Shown: piece after piece, positions 50,942-60,078 of the stretch
Layout of the letters: each line of letters starts with the position of its first letter
How positions within the stretch are numbered: position 1 is the first letter of the stretch
Assembly: GCF_007197885.1 (NCBI RefSeq)
Contig: NZ_VKKG01000005.1
Span: 292,302-356,301 of the forward strand
Length of the DNA stretch: 64,000 bases
Direction of reading: 5' to 3'
Source of the DNA: Tessaracoccus rhinocerotis
GTDB taxonomy: Bacteria > Actinomycetota > Actinomycetes > Propionibacteriales > Propionibacteriaceae
Notes under the pieces: generated by a model
What the model was told of the DNA's origin: nothing
Seen by the model: the letters and a program-made list of their open reading frames with translations, nothing else
Databases searched by the model: none
Program-made: the position numbers and the translations under genes

Positions 50942-52081
50942 ATGAAGATCGCCTTCGGCGACTCACCGCAATCCACGTTGGGCGTGGAGTGGGAACTCGC
51001 GATCGTGGACCTGACGACGCTGGAGCAGGTCCCGGCGGCACACCACGTCCTCGACGGCGTGGAGGATCCGGTGGACGGCCCGATCCGCGGCGAGTACCTG
51101 CGCAGCATGGTGGAGCTGGTCACCGGCGTACACACCACCGTCGCCGGGGTCGTCGCGGAACTCGCCTCGCTGTTGGACCAGGTGATCTCGGCGCTCGAGC
51201 CGCACGGCTGCACGGTGCTGGCAATGGGCGCGCACCCCTTCGGCAACGCCCGCGTACAGGAACCGGTCCGCAAGGCGCAGTACCGGCGGGTGCGCGAGCG
51301 CAACGGGTGGTGGGGTGAGCTGATGGCGGTCAACGGGCTGCACATCCACACCGGTATCGCGCAGCGGGACAAGGCCCTGCCCATCACCTTCGGACTCGCC
51401 CGCTTCATCCCCTACTTCATCTCGCTGTCCGCTTCCTCGCCGTTGTGGGAGGGGGTCGACACCCACTTCGCGTCACAGCGCACGATGCTGTTCCAACAGC
51501 TCCCGACCAACGGGTTGCCCTACCACATGGAGTCCTGGGCGGAGTACGAGAAGTACGCCACCGAGCTCGAGGGCGTCGGGCTGATCCAGTCCCCGTCGGA
51601 GATCAGGTGGGACGTGCGCCCCTCGACGTTCGGGACCGTCGAGAACAGGTCGATGGACAGCGTCCCGACCCTCATGGAGATCGGCGCGCTGGCCGCGCTC
51701 AGCCAGTCGCTGGTGGAGCGCATGTCCCGGGCACTGGATGCCGGCGGCACCATCGACCGGCTGCCGTTCTGGTTCATGCGGGAGAACAAGTGGCGTTCGG
51801 CCCGCTACGGTCTCGGTGCAGAGGTGATCACGCCTCGCCCGGAGGAACACACGATCATGCTCCGCGAGGGCCTGCGGCGTTGGTTGGACGAGTTGGCGCC
51901 CACGGCGGACCAGTTGGGTTGTGCGGCACACCTGGCCGACTGCGGTCGACTGCTCGCCTCCGGACCCAGCTACGTCCGGCAACGACGAGTGCTGGCGGCC
52001 ACCGACGACGTCCACGCAGTCGTGCGCTCCGTGATCGCCGAGACGATGCAGGGCCGGCCCAGGTTCGAGGGGCACGAATGA
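50942..52081 (+). CDS. carboxylate-amine ligase of the YbdK/GCS2 family
   Basis: A 379-aa ATP-grasp-like ligase of glutamate-cysteine ligase type 2. Family marks: STLGVEWELAIVD with the metal Glu pair, GEYLRSMVELVTGVH, GAHPFGNAR, MAVNGLHIHTGIAQRDKALP, WDVRPSTFGTVENRSMDSVP and WFMRENKWRSARYGLGAEVI. The reaction could be gamma-glutamylcysteine formation or another glutamyl-amine ligation. In a mycothiol organism, which this one appears to be from SigR/RsrA, its role is not obvious. Its stop overlaps the start of a glutamine amidotransferase gene, suggesting joint action. Confidence 0.88.
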   Translation: MKIAFGDSPQSTLGVEWELAIVDLTTLEQVPAAHHVLDGVEDPVDGPIRGEYLRSMVELVTGVHTTVAGVVAELASLLDQVISALEPHGCTVLAMGAHPFGNARVQEPVRKAQYRRVRERNGWWGELMAVNGLHIHTGIAQRDKALPITFGLARFIPYFISLSASSPLWEGVDTHFASQRTMLFQQLPTNGLPYHMESWAEYEKYATELEGVGLIQSPSEIRWDVRPSTFGTVENRSMDSVPTLMEIGALAALSQSLVERMSRALDAGGTIDRLPFWFMRENKWRSARYGLGAEVITPRPEEHTIMLREGLRRWLDELAPTADQLGCAAHLADCGRLLASGPSYVRQRRVLAATDDVHAVVRSVIAETMQGRPRFEGHE

Positions 52082-52815
52082 GGCCCTTCCTGCTGCTGAG
52101 CACCCGCGCCGAGGACGAGGCGGCCATCGGCGAGCACGGGGCGGTTGCCCGGTTCGCAGGCCTCTCCCCCGACGAGCTGCGCCACGTCCGGGTGGAGGCT
52201 GCCGCCATGCCCGCCCTGGACCTGTCCGACTACTCGGGGGTGATCCTGGGCGGAGGCCCCTTCAACTCCAGCGACCCGGACAAATCCGAACTGCAACTAC
52301 GGGTCGAAGCCGACCTGCGTCGAGTGTTGACGGAGGTGCTGGCCGACGACCTGCCCTTCCTTGGGCTCTGCTACGGCGTCGGCACTGTCACCACCCAGCT
52401 CGGCGGCGTCGTCGACCGCGAGTTCGGGGAGCCGGTCAGCGCTGTCGACATCCGGCTCACCGACGCCGGGCGCCGGGACCACTTGCTGGCAGAACTCGCG
52501 GCGCTGCCTGGCGGATTCACGGCGTTCGTCGGGCACAAGGAGGCGGTCTCGCGGCTCCCGGACGGGGCCGTGCTGCTCGCCACGGGGACAGAGTGTCCAG
52601 TGCAGATGTTCCGGGTGGGCGCCAACTGCTACGTCACCCAGTTCCACCCGGAGCTCGACGGCCCCGGGATCGGGCTACGGATCCAGGTCTACAAGCACAA
52701 CGGCTACTTCCGGCCCGAGGAGACACAGTCCCTCCTCGCCACCACGTCGGCGGCAACGATAACGCCGCAGGTGCACAGCATCCTGCGGCGTTTCGCGCAG
52801 CGTTACGCGCGCTGA
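52078..52815 (+). CDS. class I glutamine amidotransferase (GMP synthase GATase-like)
   Basis: A 245-aa stand-alone GATase. The triad is visible: Cys98 in FLGLCYGVG, His190 and Glu192 in VTQFHPELDG. The oxyanion region is VILGGGPFNSSDP. The fold resembles the GMP synthetase amidotransferase domain, but no synthetase domain is attached. It could supply ammonia to the overlapping YbdK-type ligase, or hydrolyse gamma-glutamyl compounds as some stand-alone class I enzymes do. ATG overlaps the ligase stop by 4 nt. Convergent with sigA. Confidence 0.88.
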   Translation: MRPFLLLSTRAEDEAAIGEHGAVARFAGLSPDELRHVRVEAAAMPALDLSDYSGVILGGGPFNSSDPDKSELQLRVEADLRRVLTEVLADDLPFLGLCYGVGTVTTQLGGVVDREFGEPVSAVDIRLTDAGRRDHLLAELAALPGGFTAFVGHKEAVSRLPDGAVLLATGTECPVQMFRVGANCYVTQFHPELDGPGIGLRIQVYKHNGYFRPEETQSLLATTSAATITPQVHSILRRFAQRYAR

Positions 52816-52824
52816 GCGCGGACC

Positions 52825-54183
52825 TCAGTCCAGGTAGTCGCGCAACACCTGCGAGCGCGACGGGTGGCGCAGCTTCGACATCGTCTTGGACTCGATCTGG
52901 CGGATCCGCTCACGGGTGACCCCGTAGACCTTGCCGATCTCATCCAGCGTCTTGGGCTGGCCGTCGGTGAGGCCGAAGCGCATCGAGACGACGCCGGCCT
53001 CCCGCTCGCTGAGCGTGTCGAGCACGTCGTTGAGCTGCTCCTGGAGGAGAGTGAAGTTGACGGCGTCGGCGGGCACGACCGCCTCGGAATCCTCGATGAG
53101 GTCGCCGAACTCTGAGTCCCCGTCCTCGCCCAGCGGCGTGTGCAGGGAGATGGGCTCGCGCCCGTACTTCTGGACCTCGACGACCTTCTCCGGCGTCATG
53201 TCCAGCTCGGCCGCCAGTTCCTCGGGGGTGGGTTCGCGGCCGAGGTCCTGCAGCATCTGGCGCTGGACCCGGGCGAGCTTGTTGATGACCTCCACCATGT
53301 GCACCGGGATACGGATGGTGCGCGCCTGGTCCGCCATGGCGCGGGTGATGGCCTGCTTGATCCACCAGGTCGCGTACGTGGAGAACTTGAAGCCCTTGGT
53401 GTAGTCGAACTTCTCCACGGCGCGGATGAGGCCGAGGTTGCCCTCCTGGATCAGGTCCAGGAACAACATGCCGCGGCCGGTGTAGCGCTTGGCGAGCGAG
53501 ACCACCAGGCGGAGGTTCGCCTCGAGAAGGTGGTTCTTCGCCTTGCGACCGTCGCGGGCGATCCAGTCGTAGTCGTCGAGTTCCTCGGCGCTGACGGGGT
53601 GCTCCTCGTCGCCGAGCCGCTCCTCGGCGAACAGGCCGGCCTCGATCCGCTTGGCCAGTTCGACCTCCTCGACGGCGTTGAGGAGTGCGACCTTGCCGAT
53701 CTGCTTCAGGTAGTCCTTGACCGGGTCCGCAGTGGCACCGGCGGAGACCACCTGCTGCTCCGGTTCGTCCGCGTCGTCGGAGTCCTTGAGCGCGAATCCC
53801 TCGTCCTCGACGAGCTCCTTCTCCAAGGGGGCCTCCTTGGCCTCCTCGAACTTGGAGTCGTCGACGTCGTCGAGCGAGCGCTTCTTGCCGCCCACGGTGA
53901 GGACGACGTCGTCCCCCTCGCGCTTGACCTCGACCTCGATCTCGCCAGAGGTGGCCTGCTCGATGGTGGGCTCGGCCAGCTTCGACGCCGCAGCCTTGCG
54001 GCCACCGGCCCTTCGCGTTGCTGGAGCCTTGGCTGGTGCGGCCTTGGCGGGCTCGGCGTCGGAGCTCTTGGCTCGGGAACGGGTCGCAGGCTTGGCAGTC
54101 GTGTTCTTCTCAGCGCTCGCCCCCGTGGTTCGGGTACGGGACGCCTTCGCGGGGGCCTGATCTTGACTCGATCCAGCAGTCAC
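52825..54183 (-). CDS. sigA: primary RNA polymerase sigma factor SigA (HrdB/RpoD)
   Basis: A 452-aa group 1 sigma factor. An Ala/Lys-rich N-terminal extension (~residues 1-150) is followed by region 1.2 ([16 protein letters not shown]), region 2 ([20 protein letters not shown] ... [17 protein letters not shown]), region 3 and region 4 ([20 protein letters not shown] ... [20 protein letters not shown], ending LRDYLD). GTG 54183 has AGAGGA 7 nt upstream. WhiB1 in this window would be expected to contact region 4. It is divergent from sigB across a 255-bp gap that holds both promoters; TTGACT near 54228 is a weak -35 candidate for sigA. Confidence 0.96.
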   Translation of the reverse strand: MTAGSSQDQAPAKASRTRTTGASAEKNTTAKPATRSRAKSSDAEPAKAAPAKAPATRRAGGRKAAASKLAEPTIEQATSGEIEVEVKREGDDVVLTVGGKKRSLDDVDDSKFEEAKEAPLEKELVEDEGFALKDSDDADEPEQQVVSAGATADPVKDYLKQIGKVALLNAVEEVELAKRIEAGLFAEERLGDEEHPVSAEELDDYDWIARDGRKAKNHLLEANLRLVVSLAKRYTGRGMLFLDLIQEGNLGLIRAVEKFDYTKGFKFSTYATWWIKQAITRAMADQARTIRIPVHMVEVINKLARVQRQMLQDLGREPTPEELAAELDMTPEKVVEVQKYGREPISLHTPLGEDGDSEFGDLIEDSEAVVPADAVNFTLLQEQLNDVLDTLSEREAGVVSMRFGLTDGQPKTLDEIGKVYGVTRERIRQIESKTMSKLRHPSRSQVLRDYLD

Positions 54184-54380
54184 AGCGATCCTCTCGGAAG
54201 GTCCTACAAATTTTGGGCACGCAACGACCCGTGTCAGTCAAGGGACGTCGCCCTCCATGATTCCACGCGAATGGGCAGGACTCAAACCAGATCCGGGGTT
54301 GAACCCTCAGGGTTGTCCCCCACACGAGGCCGTCCGAGTAGTACCTGAGTCTGATTCTGGCGGGATTCGGGGGTTTCGAT

Positions 54381-54406
54381 GGAACCTTCTGCGACCCCAG
54401 GGCGTT
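54381..54406 (+). promoter_or_regulatory. SigR-type promoter upstream of sigB (GGAAC-N18-GTT)
   Basis: GGAAC (54381-54385), exactly 18 nt, then GTT (54404-54406), the SigR/SigH/SigE-type consensus. Predicted transcription start is near 54413, leaving a ~25-nt leader with AAAGGGA at 54427-54433 before the ATG at 54439. In mycobacteria sigB is known to be transcribed by SigH and SigE from a similar promoter. Confidence 0.75.
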
Positions 54407-54438
54407 GAAGCATTTGTAGACGCGAGAAAGGGACATCC

Positions 54439-55383
54439 ATGATCTCAACCGCTCGAAACCGGAGCACTGACGGCATCGATGGCAAGGATGCTGTTGGACT
54501 CTACCTTGACTCGATCGCCAAGACCGCACTGCTCTCGGCCGCCGACGAAGTGGAGTTGGCACGCACCATCGAGGCAGGCCTGTACGCCAGCAAGGTCCTC
54601 GCCGGCGAGGTGAAGACCTCCGTCAAGGCCACGAAGCCCGAACTCCAGGAACTGGTGGCCCAGGGCGAACGTGCCATGCAGCATTTCATCAAGGCCAACC
54701 TCAGACTGGTGGTGTCCGTGGCGCGAAAGTACGGACGTGCGCAGATGCCGCTGCTGGACCTGGTGCAGGAGGGCAACACGGGCCTGATCCGCGCAGTCGA
54801 GAAGTTCGACTACGCCAAGGGCTTCAAGTTCTCCACCTACGCGACGTGGTGGGTTCGCCAGGCGATCTCCCGCGGCATCGCGCAGCAGGGACGGATCGTG
54901 CGCCTGCCCGTGCACGTCGCCGAGCAGGTCAACCAGGTGGCAGCCGTGCGTCGCAACCTGGAGCGCGAGCTCGGGCGCGAGCCGGAGGTGGCCGAGATCG
55001 CCGCGGAGCTGGACCTCACCGAGGCCCGCATCGTCGACCTCATCCGCTACTCGCGCGAGCACGTCTCCCTCGACGCCCCGGTGGAGGCTGACGGCGACAC
55101 CGCACTCGGCGACCTGATCGCACGTGAGACCGCGCCCGGTCCGGACGAGATGGTGCTGGACGCGGAGGACCGTGCCCGTCTCGACGGCATGCTCTCCGGC
55201 CTGGACGAGCGCTCCGCGGACGTGGTCCGCCGCCGCTACGGCCTCGTCGACGGTCGGCAGGCAAAGCTCGCCGACATCGGCCAGCACTGGGGGATCACCG
55301 CAGAGCGGGTTCGCCAGATCGAACGAATGGCGCTGGCGAAGATGCGCGAGACCACCGACGCGGCCCAGTCGACCGCGGCCTGA
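54439..55383 (+). CDS. sigB: group 2 sigma factor SigB-like
   Basis: A 314-aa sigma factor closely related to SigA but lacking the long N-terminal extension, thus group 2 (SigB of mycobacteria, HrdA/C/D of Streptomyces). Region 1.2 DAVGLYLDSIAKTALLSAAD, region 2 LRLVVSVARKYGRAQMPLLD and [17 protein letters not shown], region 4 ERSADVVRRRYGLVDGRQAK ... WGITAERVRQIERMALAKMR. Probably a general-stress or stationary-phase sigma. The SigR-type promoter upstream would link it to thiol stress. Divergent from sigA. Confidence 0.92.
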   Translation: MISTARNRSTDGIDGKDAVGLYLDSIAKTALLSAADEVELARTIEAGLYASKVLAGEVKTSVKATKPELQELVAQGERAMQHFIKANLRLVVSVARKYGRAQMPLLDLVQEGNTGLIRAVEKFDYAKGFKFSTYATWWVRQAISRGIAQQGRIVRLPVHVAEQVNQVAAVRRNLERELGREPEVAEIAAELDLTEARIVDLIRYSREHVSLDAPVEADGDTALGDLIARETAPGPDEMVLDAEDRARLDGMLSGLDERSADVVRRRYGLVDGRQAKLADIGQHWGITAERVRQIERMALAKMRETTDAAQSTAA

Positions 55384-55400
55384 GCCCCGTAAAGTCTCCC

Positions 55401-55437
55401 CAGGAGGGCCTCATCCCAGCCGGATGAGGCCCTCCTG
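55401..55437. terminator. perfect 16-bp inverted repeat at the sigB/tesB convergent end
   Basis: 55401-55416 pairs with 55422-55437 (CAGGAGGGCCTCATCC and complement), 5-nt loop. It starts 17 bp after the sigB stop and covers the last nine codons of tesB. It lacks a T-run, so it may be a Rho-assisted or stalling hairpin; its sequence also encodes the tesB C-terminus. Confidence 0.55.
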
Positions 55438-56247
55438 TGCGCATGAGGCCACCAGCAGGCCGTCCTGGTAGAGGCTGCCCCGGCAGAATCCCCTCGCCCC
55501 GGCCGTGGACGGAGAGACCATGTCGTAGAGCAGCCAGCGATCCGCACGGAACGGCCTGTGGAACCACATGGCGTGGTCGATGGAGGCCGCCTGCAGGTTC
55601 GGGGACATGAAAGCCATCTCGTGCTGCACGGTCGAGACGCTCAGCAGGGTGATGTCCGAGAGGTAGGCAGCCACGGCCGCGTGCAGGCGCGGGTCGTCCG
55701 GCAGGGGCGTCTGGGTGCGCACCCACGCCCGCATGACGCCGCCCTGCTCGCTGGGCCTGGGCTCGCTGGCGAGCCGCACGTCCAGGGCGTCCCATTCGTT
55801 GAGGTGGTCCAGTCGGCTCCCGAACTGCTCCTCCTGAACCTCCCGCAACGGCCTGCACTCCTCCGGCGGGAGGACGTCGGTGGGTGGGTGCGCCGAGTGG
55901 TTCAGCCCCTCCTCGGGCTCCTGGAAGCTGCAGTTCAGCTGGAAGATCTCCCGGTCCCCCTGGCGCGTGGCCACCCGCCTGGCACTGAACGTGCGCCCGT
56001 TGCGCAGGTCGTCAACCTCGAAGCGGAGGGCGTGTTCAGGGGTTCCCGGTCGCAGGAAGTACGCGTGCAGGGAGTGGATCAGCCTGTCCTCCGGCACGGT
56101 CTGGAGCGCGGCCCAGAGGCTCTGGGCCAACACCTGGCCCCCGAAGAGGCGCTGGAAGTAGGTGTCGGGTTGGGGACCGCGGAACTTCAGATCCGCGACC
56201 TGCACGATCTCGAAGAGGGCTACCAGGTCATCGACGGTATGTGGCAC
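55411..56247 (-). CDS. tesB: acyl-CoA thioesterase II (TesB family)
   Basis: A 278-aa double hot-dog thioesterase that hydrolyses acyl-CoA to free acid and CoA. YFQRLFGGQVLAQSLWAA (~residues 33-50), HSLHAYFLRPGTPEHALRFE and NGRTFSARRV lie in the first hot-dog. QAASIDHAMWFHRPFRADRW lies in the second and contains the catalytic Asp. GTG 56247 is chosen because it begins the conserved region; there is no ribosome binding site and a CATGAT hexamer lies 6 nt upstream, again suggestive of a leaderless start. It follows hrpA after 7 bp. Confidence 0.92.
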   Translation of the reverse strand: MPHTVDDLVALFEIVQVADLKFRGPQPDTYFQRLFGGQVLAQSLWAALQTVPEDRLIHSLHAYFLRPGTPEHALRFEVDDLRNGRTFSARRVATRQGDREIFQLNCSFQEPEEGLNHSAHPPTDVLPPEECRPLREVQEEQFGSRLDHLNEWDALDVRLASEPRPSEQGGVMRAWVRTQTPLPDDPRLHAAVAAYLSDITLLSVSTVQHEMAFMSPNLQAASIDHAMWFHRPFRADRWLLYDMVSPSTAGARGFCRGSLYQDGLLVASCAQEGLIRLG

Positions 56248-56254
56248 CCGGCCA

Positions 56255-59200
56255 TCATGCCACCGCTGATCTGGCTCGGGCGATCGCCTGTCGGATTCGC
56301 TTCGGCGAGATCGGTACCGCGGTTCGCACACCCTGCGCGAAGAGGCTGATCCGGAACTCCTCGATGAGGAAGGCGATCTCCTCCACGTCGGCGGGCAGCC
56401 GACCCGGTGGCTGCTCGTCGCACAGCTCGGCGTAGAGGATCTCCATGTCCTCCACCTCCGCCCTGGATCGCGCGTCGCGGCTCGGGTTCTTGGACAGTGC
56501 GTCGAGCCGGACCGAGATGGCCTGCAGGTATGCGGGCAGCCGTTCGAACCACGGGTCCGGGGTCGCCGAGATGAACTTGTTGAACGTGAGGTTGGCCAGC
56601 TGTTCGCCGATGTCCCTACGGACGGGGTCGTCGGGGGCCATCGCCGCCAGGCGGCGTTCCACCTCGGCCGAGATCGCCAGGGTGCGGGCTGCGACCCGCA
56701 CGACCTCCTGGGTCCTGGGCGCGCAGTCGGCCCGGACCAGGTCCGCCACGCGGCGGTATGCCTGCTCGTCCCGGATGTCGAATGGGTCGGCGTGTTGCCG
56801 CAGGAGTTGTCCCCCCGCCTTCAGCCATGCGTCGGCCAGCAGGTCCGGCACGGAGGGATACTGGCTGGCGCCGAGGGCGAGTTTGTCGGTGTTGGACATG
56901 TGCGCCACGACGGAGCGCACGGGAGAGGGGTTGGTGCACACCAGCAGCCGCCGCAGCCCGAGCTCGTGCTGGCGCAGGGCCCGAGCGGGGGTCTCCGCGA
57001 CGGCAACCCCGACGGTGCTGCCCTCGTCGACCAGGCCGGGGTGGCCGACGACTCCGGGGCCGAGTTCCACGGTGGTGGGAATGGTCCCGAACGTCCACGC
57101 GGTCTGCCCGCTGGCGGTGATGCGGCTGGCCGACCGGTTGAGCTTCTGGCGCACCTTCGGCGCGAGCTCGGTGCGCAGTTCGTCCAGGTCGCTGCCGCGC
57201 GCAACCTCCCGCTTGCCGTCGTGGATGACGAAGGTGGGTCGCAGGTGGCTGTCGATGGCGTCGGCGTTCCAGTCCGAGGGAGCCACCAGTTCGCCCGTGA
57301 GCGCCTTGAGGGCACGCGCGAGCGCGTCAGTGAAGGCCTCGTCCGTGCCGGCACCGTCATCCCGGAGCCAGGCCAGGGCTCGGGACGCCCAGTCAGGGGC
57401 GGGGACGAACCGGGTACGGATCCGCTTGGGCAGGCTGCGCAGCAGGGCGGTGGCCAATTCGGTACGGAGCCCGGGCACCTGCCAACCGAACGGGGTGCCG
57501 TCGAGCTGGTGCAGGAGCTCCAGCGGCACGTCGATGGTGACGCCGTCGTGGCCCGCGCCGGGATCGAAGACGTAGCTGATCGGCAGGGTGTGCTCCCCCA
57601 CATGCCAGCGATCGGGGAAGTCGGCGACGCTGAGGGCGCCCGGCTGCGTCACGCAATCGGCCGGGGTCAACCTGACGAAGGAGTCGTCGTCCAGTGAGCG
57701 CAGCCACTTGTCGAACGACGCGCCCGATACCACGTCGGCCGGGATCCGGGCGTCGTAGAACTCGTAGAGGGCGTCGTCGGAGATGAGTAGGTCGGGCCTG
57801 CGCATCCTGTCGGTCAGCCGTTCGGCCTCGGACAGGGCGAACCGGTTCGCTACGACGACGTCCTGCCGGGTCTCCCACTCCCCCTCGACAAGTGCCGTGC
57901 GGATGAAGATCTCCCTGGCCAGTTTCGGTTCGAGGGCTCCGTAGTTGACTCGGCGGCCACTGATCAGCGGCACCCCGAACAGGCTCACAGTCTCGCTCGC
58001 CACCACCGTCCCGGTGCGCTGTTGCCAGTGCGGTTCGGAGAGGGTTCGCGTCACGACGTGAGCCCCTACAGCTTCCACCCAGTCCGCCTTGATGGGCGCG
58101 ACGGTGCGTGCCCACAACCGCGAGGTCTCCACCAGCTCGTAGGCAACAACCAGCGGTGGGGTGCTCCTGGCACACGAGGATCCGGGCTGGATCGCGAACC
58201 TCGCCCCACGCGCGCCCTGGTACTCGGTGAGCGGCTTGCGCTTGCGCTCCTGGGGCTTTGCACGCTCGGTCTGCGCCAGCCCGACGTTGGACAACAGGCC
58301 GGACAGGAGGCTGGTGAGCACCTCGGACATGTCTGCGGTGCCCCGCTTCAGCTCGAGTTCCTTGGACACCTCCCGCAGTTGGGACACCAGGTCCTCCCAC
58401 TCCCGGAACCGCACGAAGTGCAGGTACTCCTGCCGGCACAGCCTGCGGAAGGCGCTGCCGGAGAGCTCGCGGCGCCGCGCCCGTAGGTACTGCCAAACGT
58501 TCAGCAGGACCTCGAAGTCGCCTCCCTCGAGGGACGTCTTCGAGCCGGCCTCCTTGCGGGTGCCGGTGTGGGCGGTGTGTCGGAGGGGTTCCCCGTCCGG
58601 CTTCGGCTCCGTCGCCTCGGAGCCGGGCACCCCCTCCCAGAACCGGCGGTGCAGCGTGTCGGCCGCCTGCTGGTGGTCGCTGGGCCGCTCCCGGACGTCG
58701 GGGACGGTCAGGGCGGCGACGAGGACTTGGACCTGGTCGAGGCAGCCGCGTCTGGAGCCCTCGAGGAGCATCCTGCCCAGTCTGGGGTCCACGGGCATGC
58801 GCGCCAGCATCCGGCCAGTGCGCGTGAGCCTGATGTGCTCGTGGCGCTTGCGGGCGCTGATGGCGCCGAGTTCCGACAGCACCCTGACGCCGTCGTTGAT
58901 CTGCGAGGCCACGGGGGCCTCCACGAACGGGAAGCCCTCGACGTCCCCGAGCCCGGCCTGGGCCATCAGCAGGATGACGGTGGCGAGGTTGGTGCGCAGG
59001 ATCTCCGGCTCCGTGAACTCGGGTCGCGACTCGAAGTCCTCCTCGCTGTAGAGCCGGATGGCGATGCCGGGGCCGAGGCGGCCACAGCGGCCGGCGCGCT
59101 GGTTCGCGCTTGCCTGCGACACGGGCTCGATCGGCAGTCGTTGCACCTTGGTGCGGGCCGAGTACCGGGAGATTCGGGCGAGTCCGACGTCGACGACGTA

Positions 59201-60073
59201 GCGGATTCCCGGGACGGTGATCGAGGTCTCGGCGACGTTGGTGGCGAGCACCACCCGCCTGCGCGAGTGGGACTGGAACACGCGCTGCTGCTCGGCGGCG
59301 GAGAGGCGGGCGAACAGCGGCAGGATGTCCCAGTCGAGGCCGAGGCCCGCGATCGCCTCGGCGGCGTCGCGGATCTCACGCTCGCCGGAGAGGAAGACCA
59401 GGACGTCACCGGTCCCGGACTCGGTTGCGATCTCCGCCACCGCGTCGGCGATGGCGTCGACCTGGTCCCTGTCCTCCTCGACCGGCCTGTAGCGGACCTC
59501 CACGGGATAGGTGCGTCCGGAGACCTCGACCACCGGGGCGTCGCCGAAGTGCTCGGAGAACCGGGCGGTGTCGATGGTGGCGGACGTGACGATGACCCTG
59601 AGGTCGGGTCGGCGCAGGAGCAGCTGCTTGAGGTAGCCCAGCAGGAAGTCGATGTTGAGACTGCGCTCGTGCGCCTCGTCGATGATGATCGTGTCGTAGC
59701 GCTTCAGGTCCCGGTCGTGGGTGAGCTCGCTGAGCAGCACGCCGTCGGTCATCACCTTGATGCGGGTCTCGCGCGACACCTTCCGGGTGAAGCGCACCTG
59801 GTAGCCGACGAAGTCACCGATCTCGACGTCGCACTCCTCCGCGATCCGCTGCGCCACGGTCCGGGCCGCGATGCGCCGAGGCTGGGTGTGGGCGATGCGT
59901 TCGCGTCCCGCGAGCAGACAGATCTTCGGGAGCTGCGTGGTCTTGCCGGAACCGGTCTCGCCTGCCACCACCACCACTTGGTGCTCGCGGATCAGGGACG
60001 CGATGTGGGGCGCCTCGGCCGAGATCGGTAGGGCGGGGTCGAACTCGAGCCGTGGTGCGCTGGGGCCAGTCAA
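56255..60073 (-). CDS. hrpA: ATP-dependent RNA helicase HrpA (DEAH box)
   Basis: A ~1272-aa DEAH-box helicase. Walker A VVVVAGETGSGKTTQLPKI (~residues 34-52), motif II TIIIDEAHERSLNIDFLLGY, motif III VTSATIDTARF, motif V TNVAETSITVPGI, motif VI QASANQRAGRCGRLGPG. These are followed by the ratchet/OB domains and the long DUF3418 C-terminal half typical of bacterial HrpA. The start is uncertain: TTG 60073, 5 bp after the uspA stop, is the first possible start outside uspA, but no ribosome binding site is seen. The open frame continues antisense-free into uspA and is not protein-like there. Probably co-transcribed with uspA and tesB. Confidence 0.92.
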   Translation of the reverse strand: MTGPSAPRLEFDPALPISAEAPHIASLIREHQVVVVAGETGSGKTTQLPKICLLAGRERIAHTQPRRIAARTVAQRIAEECDVEIGDFVGYQVRFTRKVSRETRIKVMTDGVLLSELTHDRDLKRYDTIIIDEAHERSLNIDFLLGYLKQLLLRRPDLRVIVTSATIDTARFSEHFGDAPVVEVSGRTYPVEVRYRPVEEDRDQVDAIADAVAEIATESGTGDVLVFLSGEREIRDAAEAIAGLGLDWDILPLFARLSAAEQQRVFQSHSRRRVVLATNVAETSITVPGIRYVVDVGLARISRYSARTKVQRLPIEPVSQASANQRAGRCGRLGPGIAIRLYSEEDFESRPEFTEPEILRTNLATVILLMAQAGLGDVEGFPFVEAPVASQINDGVRVLSELGAISARKRHEHIRLTRTGRMLARMPVDPRLGRMLLEGSRRGCLDQVQVLVAALTVPDVRERPSDHQQAADTLHRRFWEGVPGSEATEPKPDGEPLRHTAHTGTRKEAGSKTSLEGGDFEVLLNVWQYLRARRRELSGSAFRRLCRQEYLHFVRFREWEDLVSQLREVSKELELKRGTADMSEVLTSLLSGLLSNVGLAQTERAKPQERKRKPLTEYQGARGARFAIQPGSSCARSTPPLVVAYELVETSRLWARTVAPIKADWVEAVGAHVVTRTLSEPHWQQRTGTVVASETVSLFGVPLISGRRVNYGALEPKLAREIFIRTALVEGEWETRQDVVVANRFALSEAERLTDRMRRPDLLISDDALYEFYDARIPADVVSGASFDKWLRSLDDDSFVRLTPADCVTQPGALSVADFPDRWHVGEHTLPISYVFDPGAGHDGVTIDVPLELLHQLDGTPFGWQVPGLRTELATALLRSLPKRIRTRFVPAPDWASRALAWLRDDGAGTDEAFTDALARALKALTGELVAPSDWNADAIDSHLRPTFVIHDGKREVARGSDLDELRTELAPKVRQKLNRSASRITASGQTAWTFGTIPTTVELGPGVVGHPGLVDEGSTVGVAVAETPARALRQHELGLRRLLVCTNPSPVRSVVAHMSNTDKLALGASQYPSVPDLLADAWLKAGGQLLRQHADPFDIRDEQAYRRVADLVRADCAPRTQEVVRVAARTLAISAEVERRLAAMAPDDPVRRDIGEQLANLTFNKFISATPDPWFERLPAYLQAISVRLDALSKNPSRDARSRAEVEDMEILYAELCDEQPPGRLPADVEEIAFLIEEFRISLFAQGVRTAVPISPKRIRQAIARARSAVA

Positions 60074-60078
60074 CGGGT

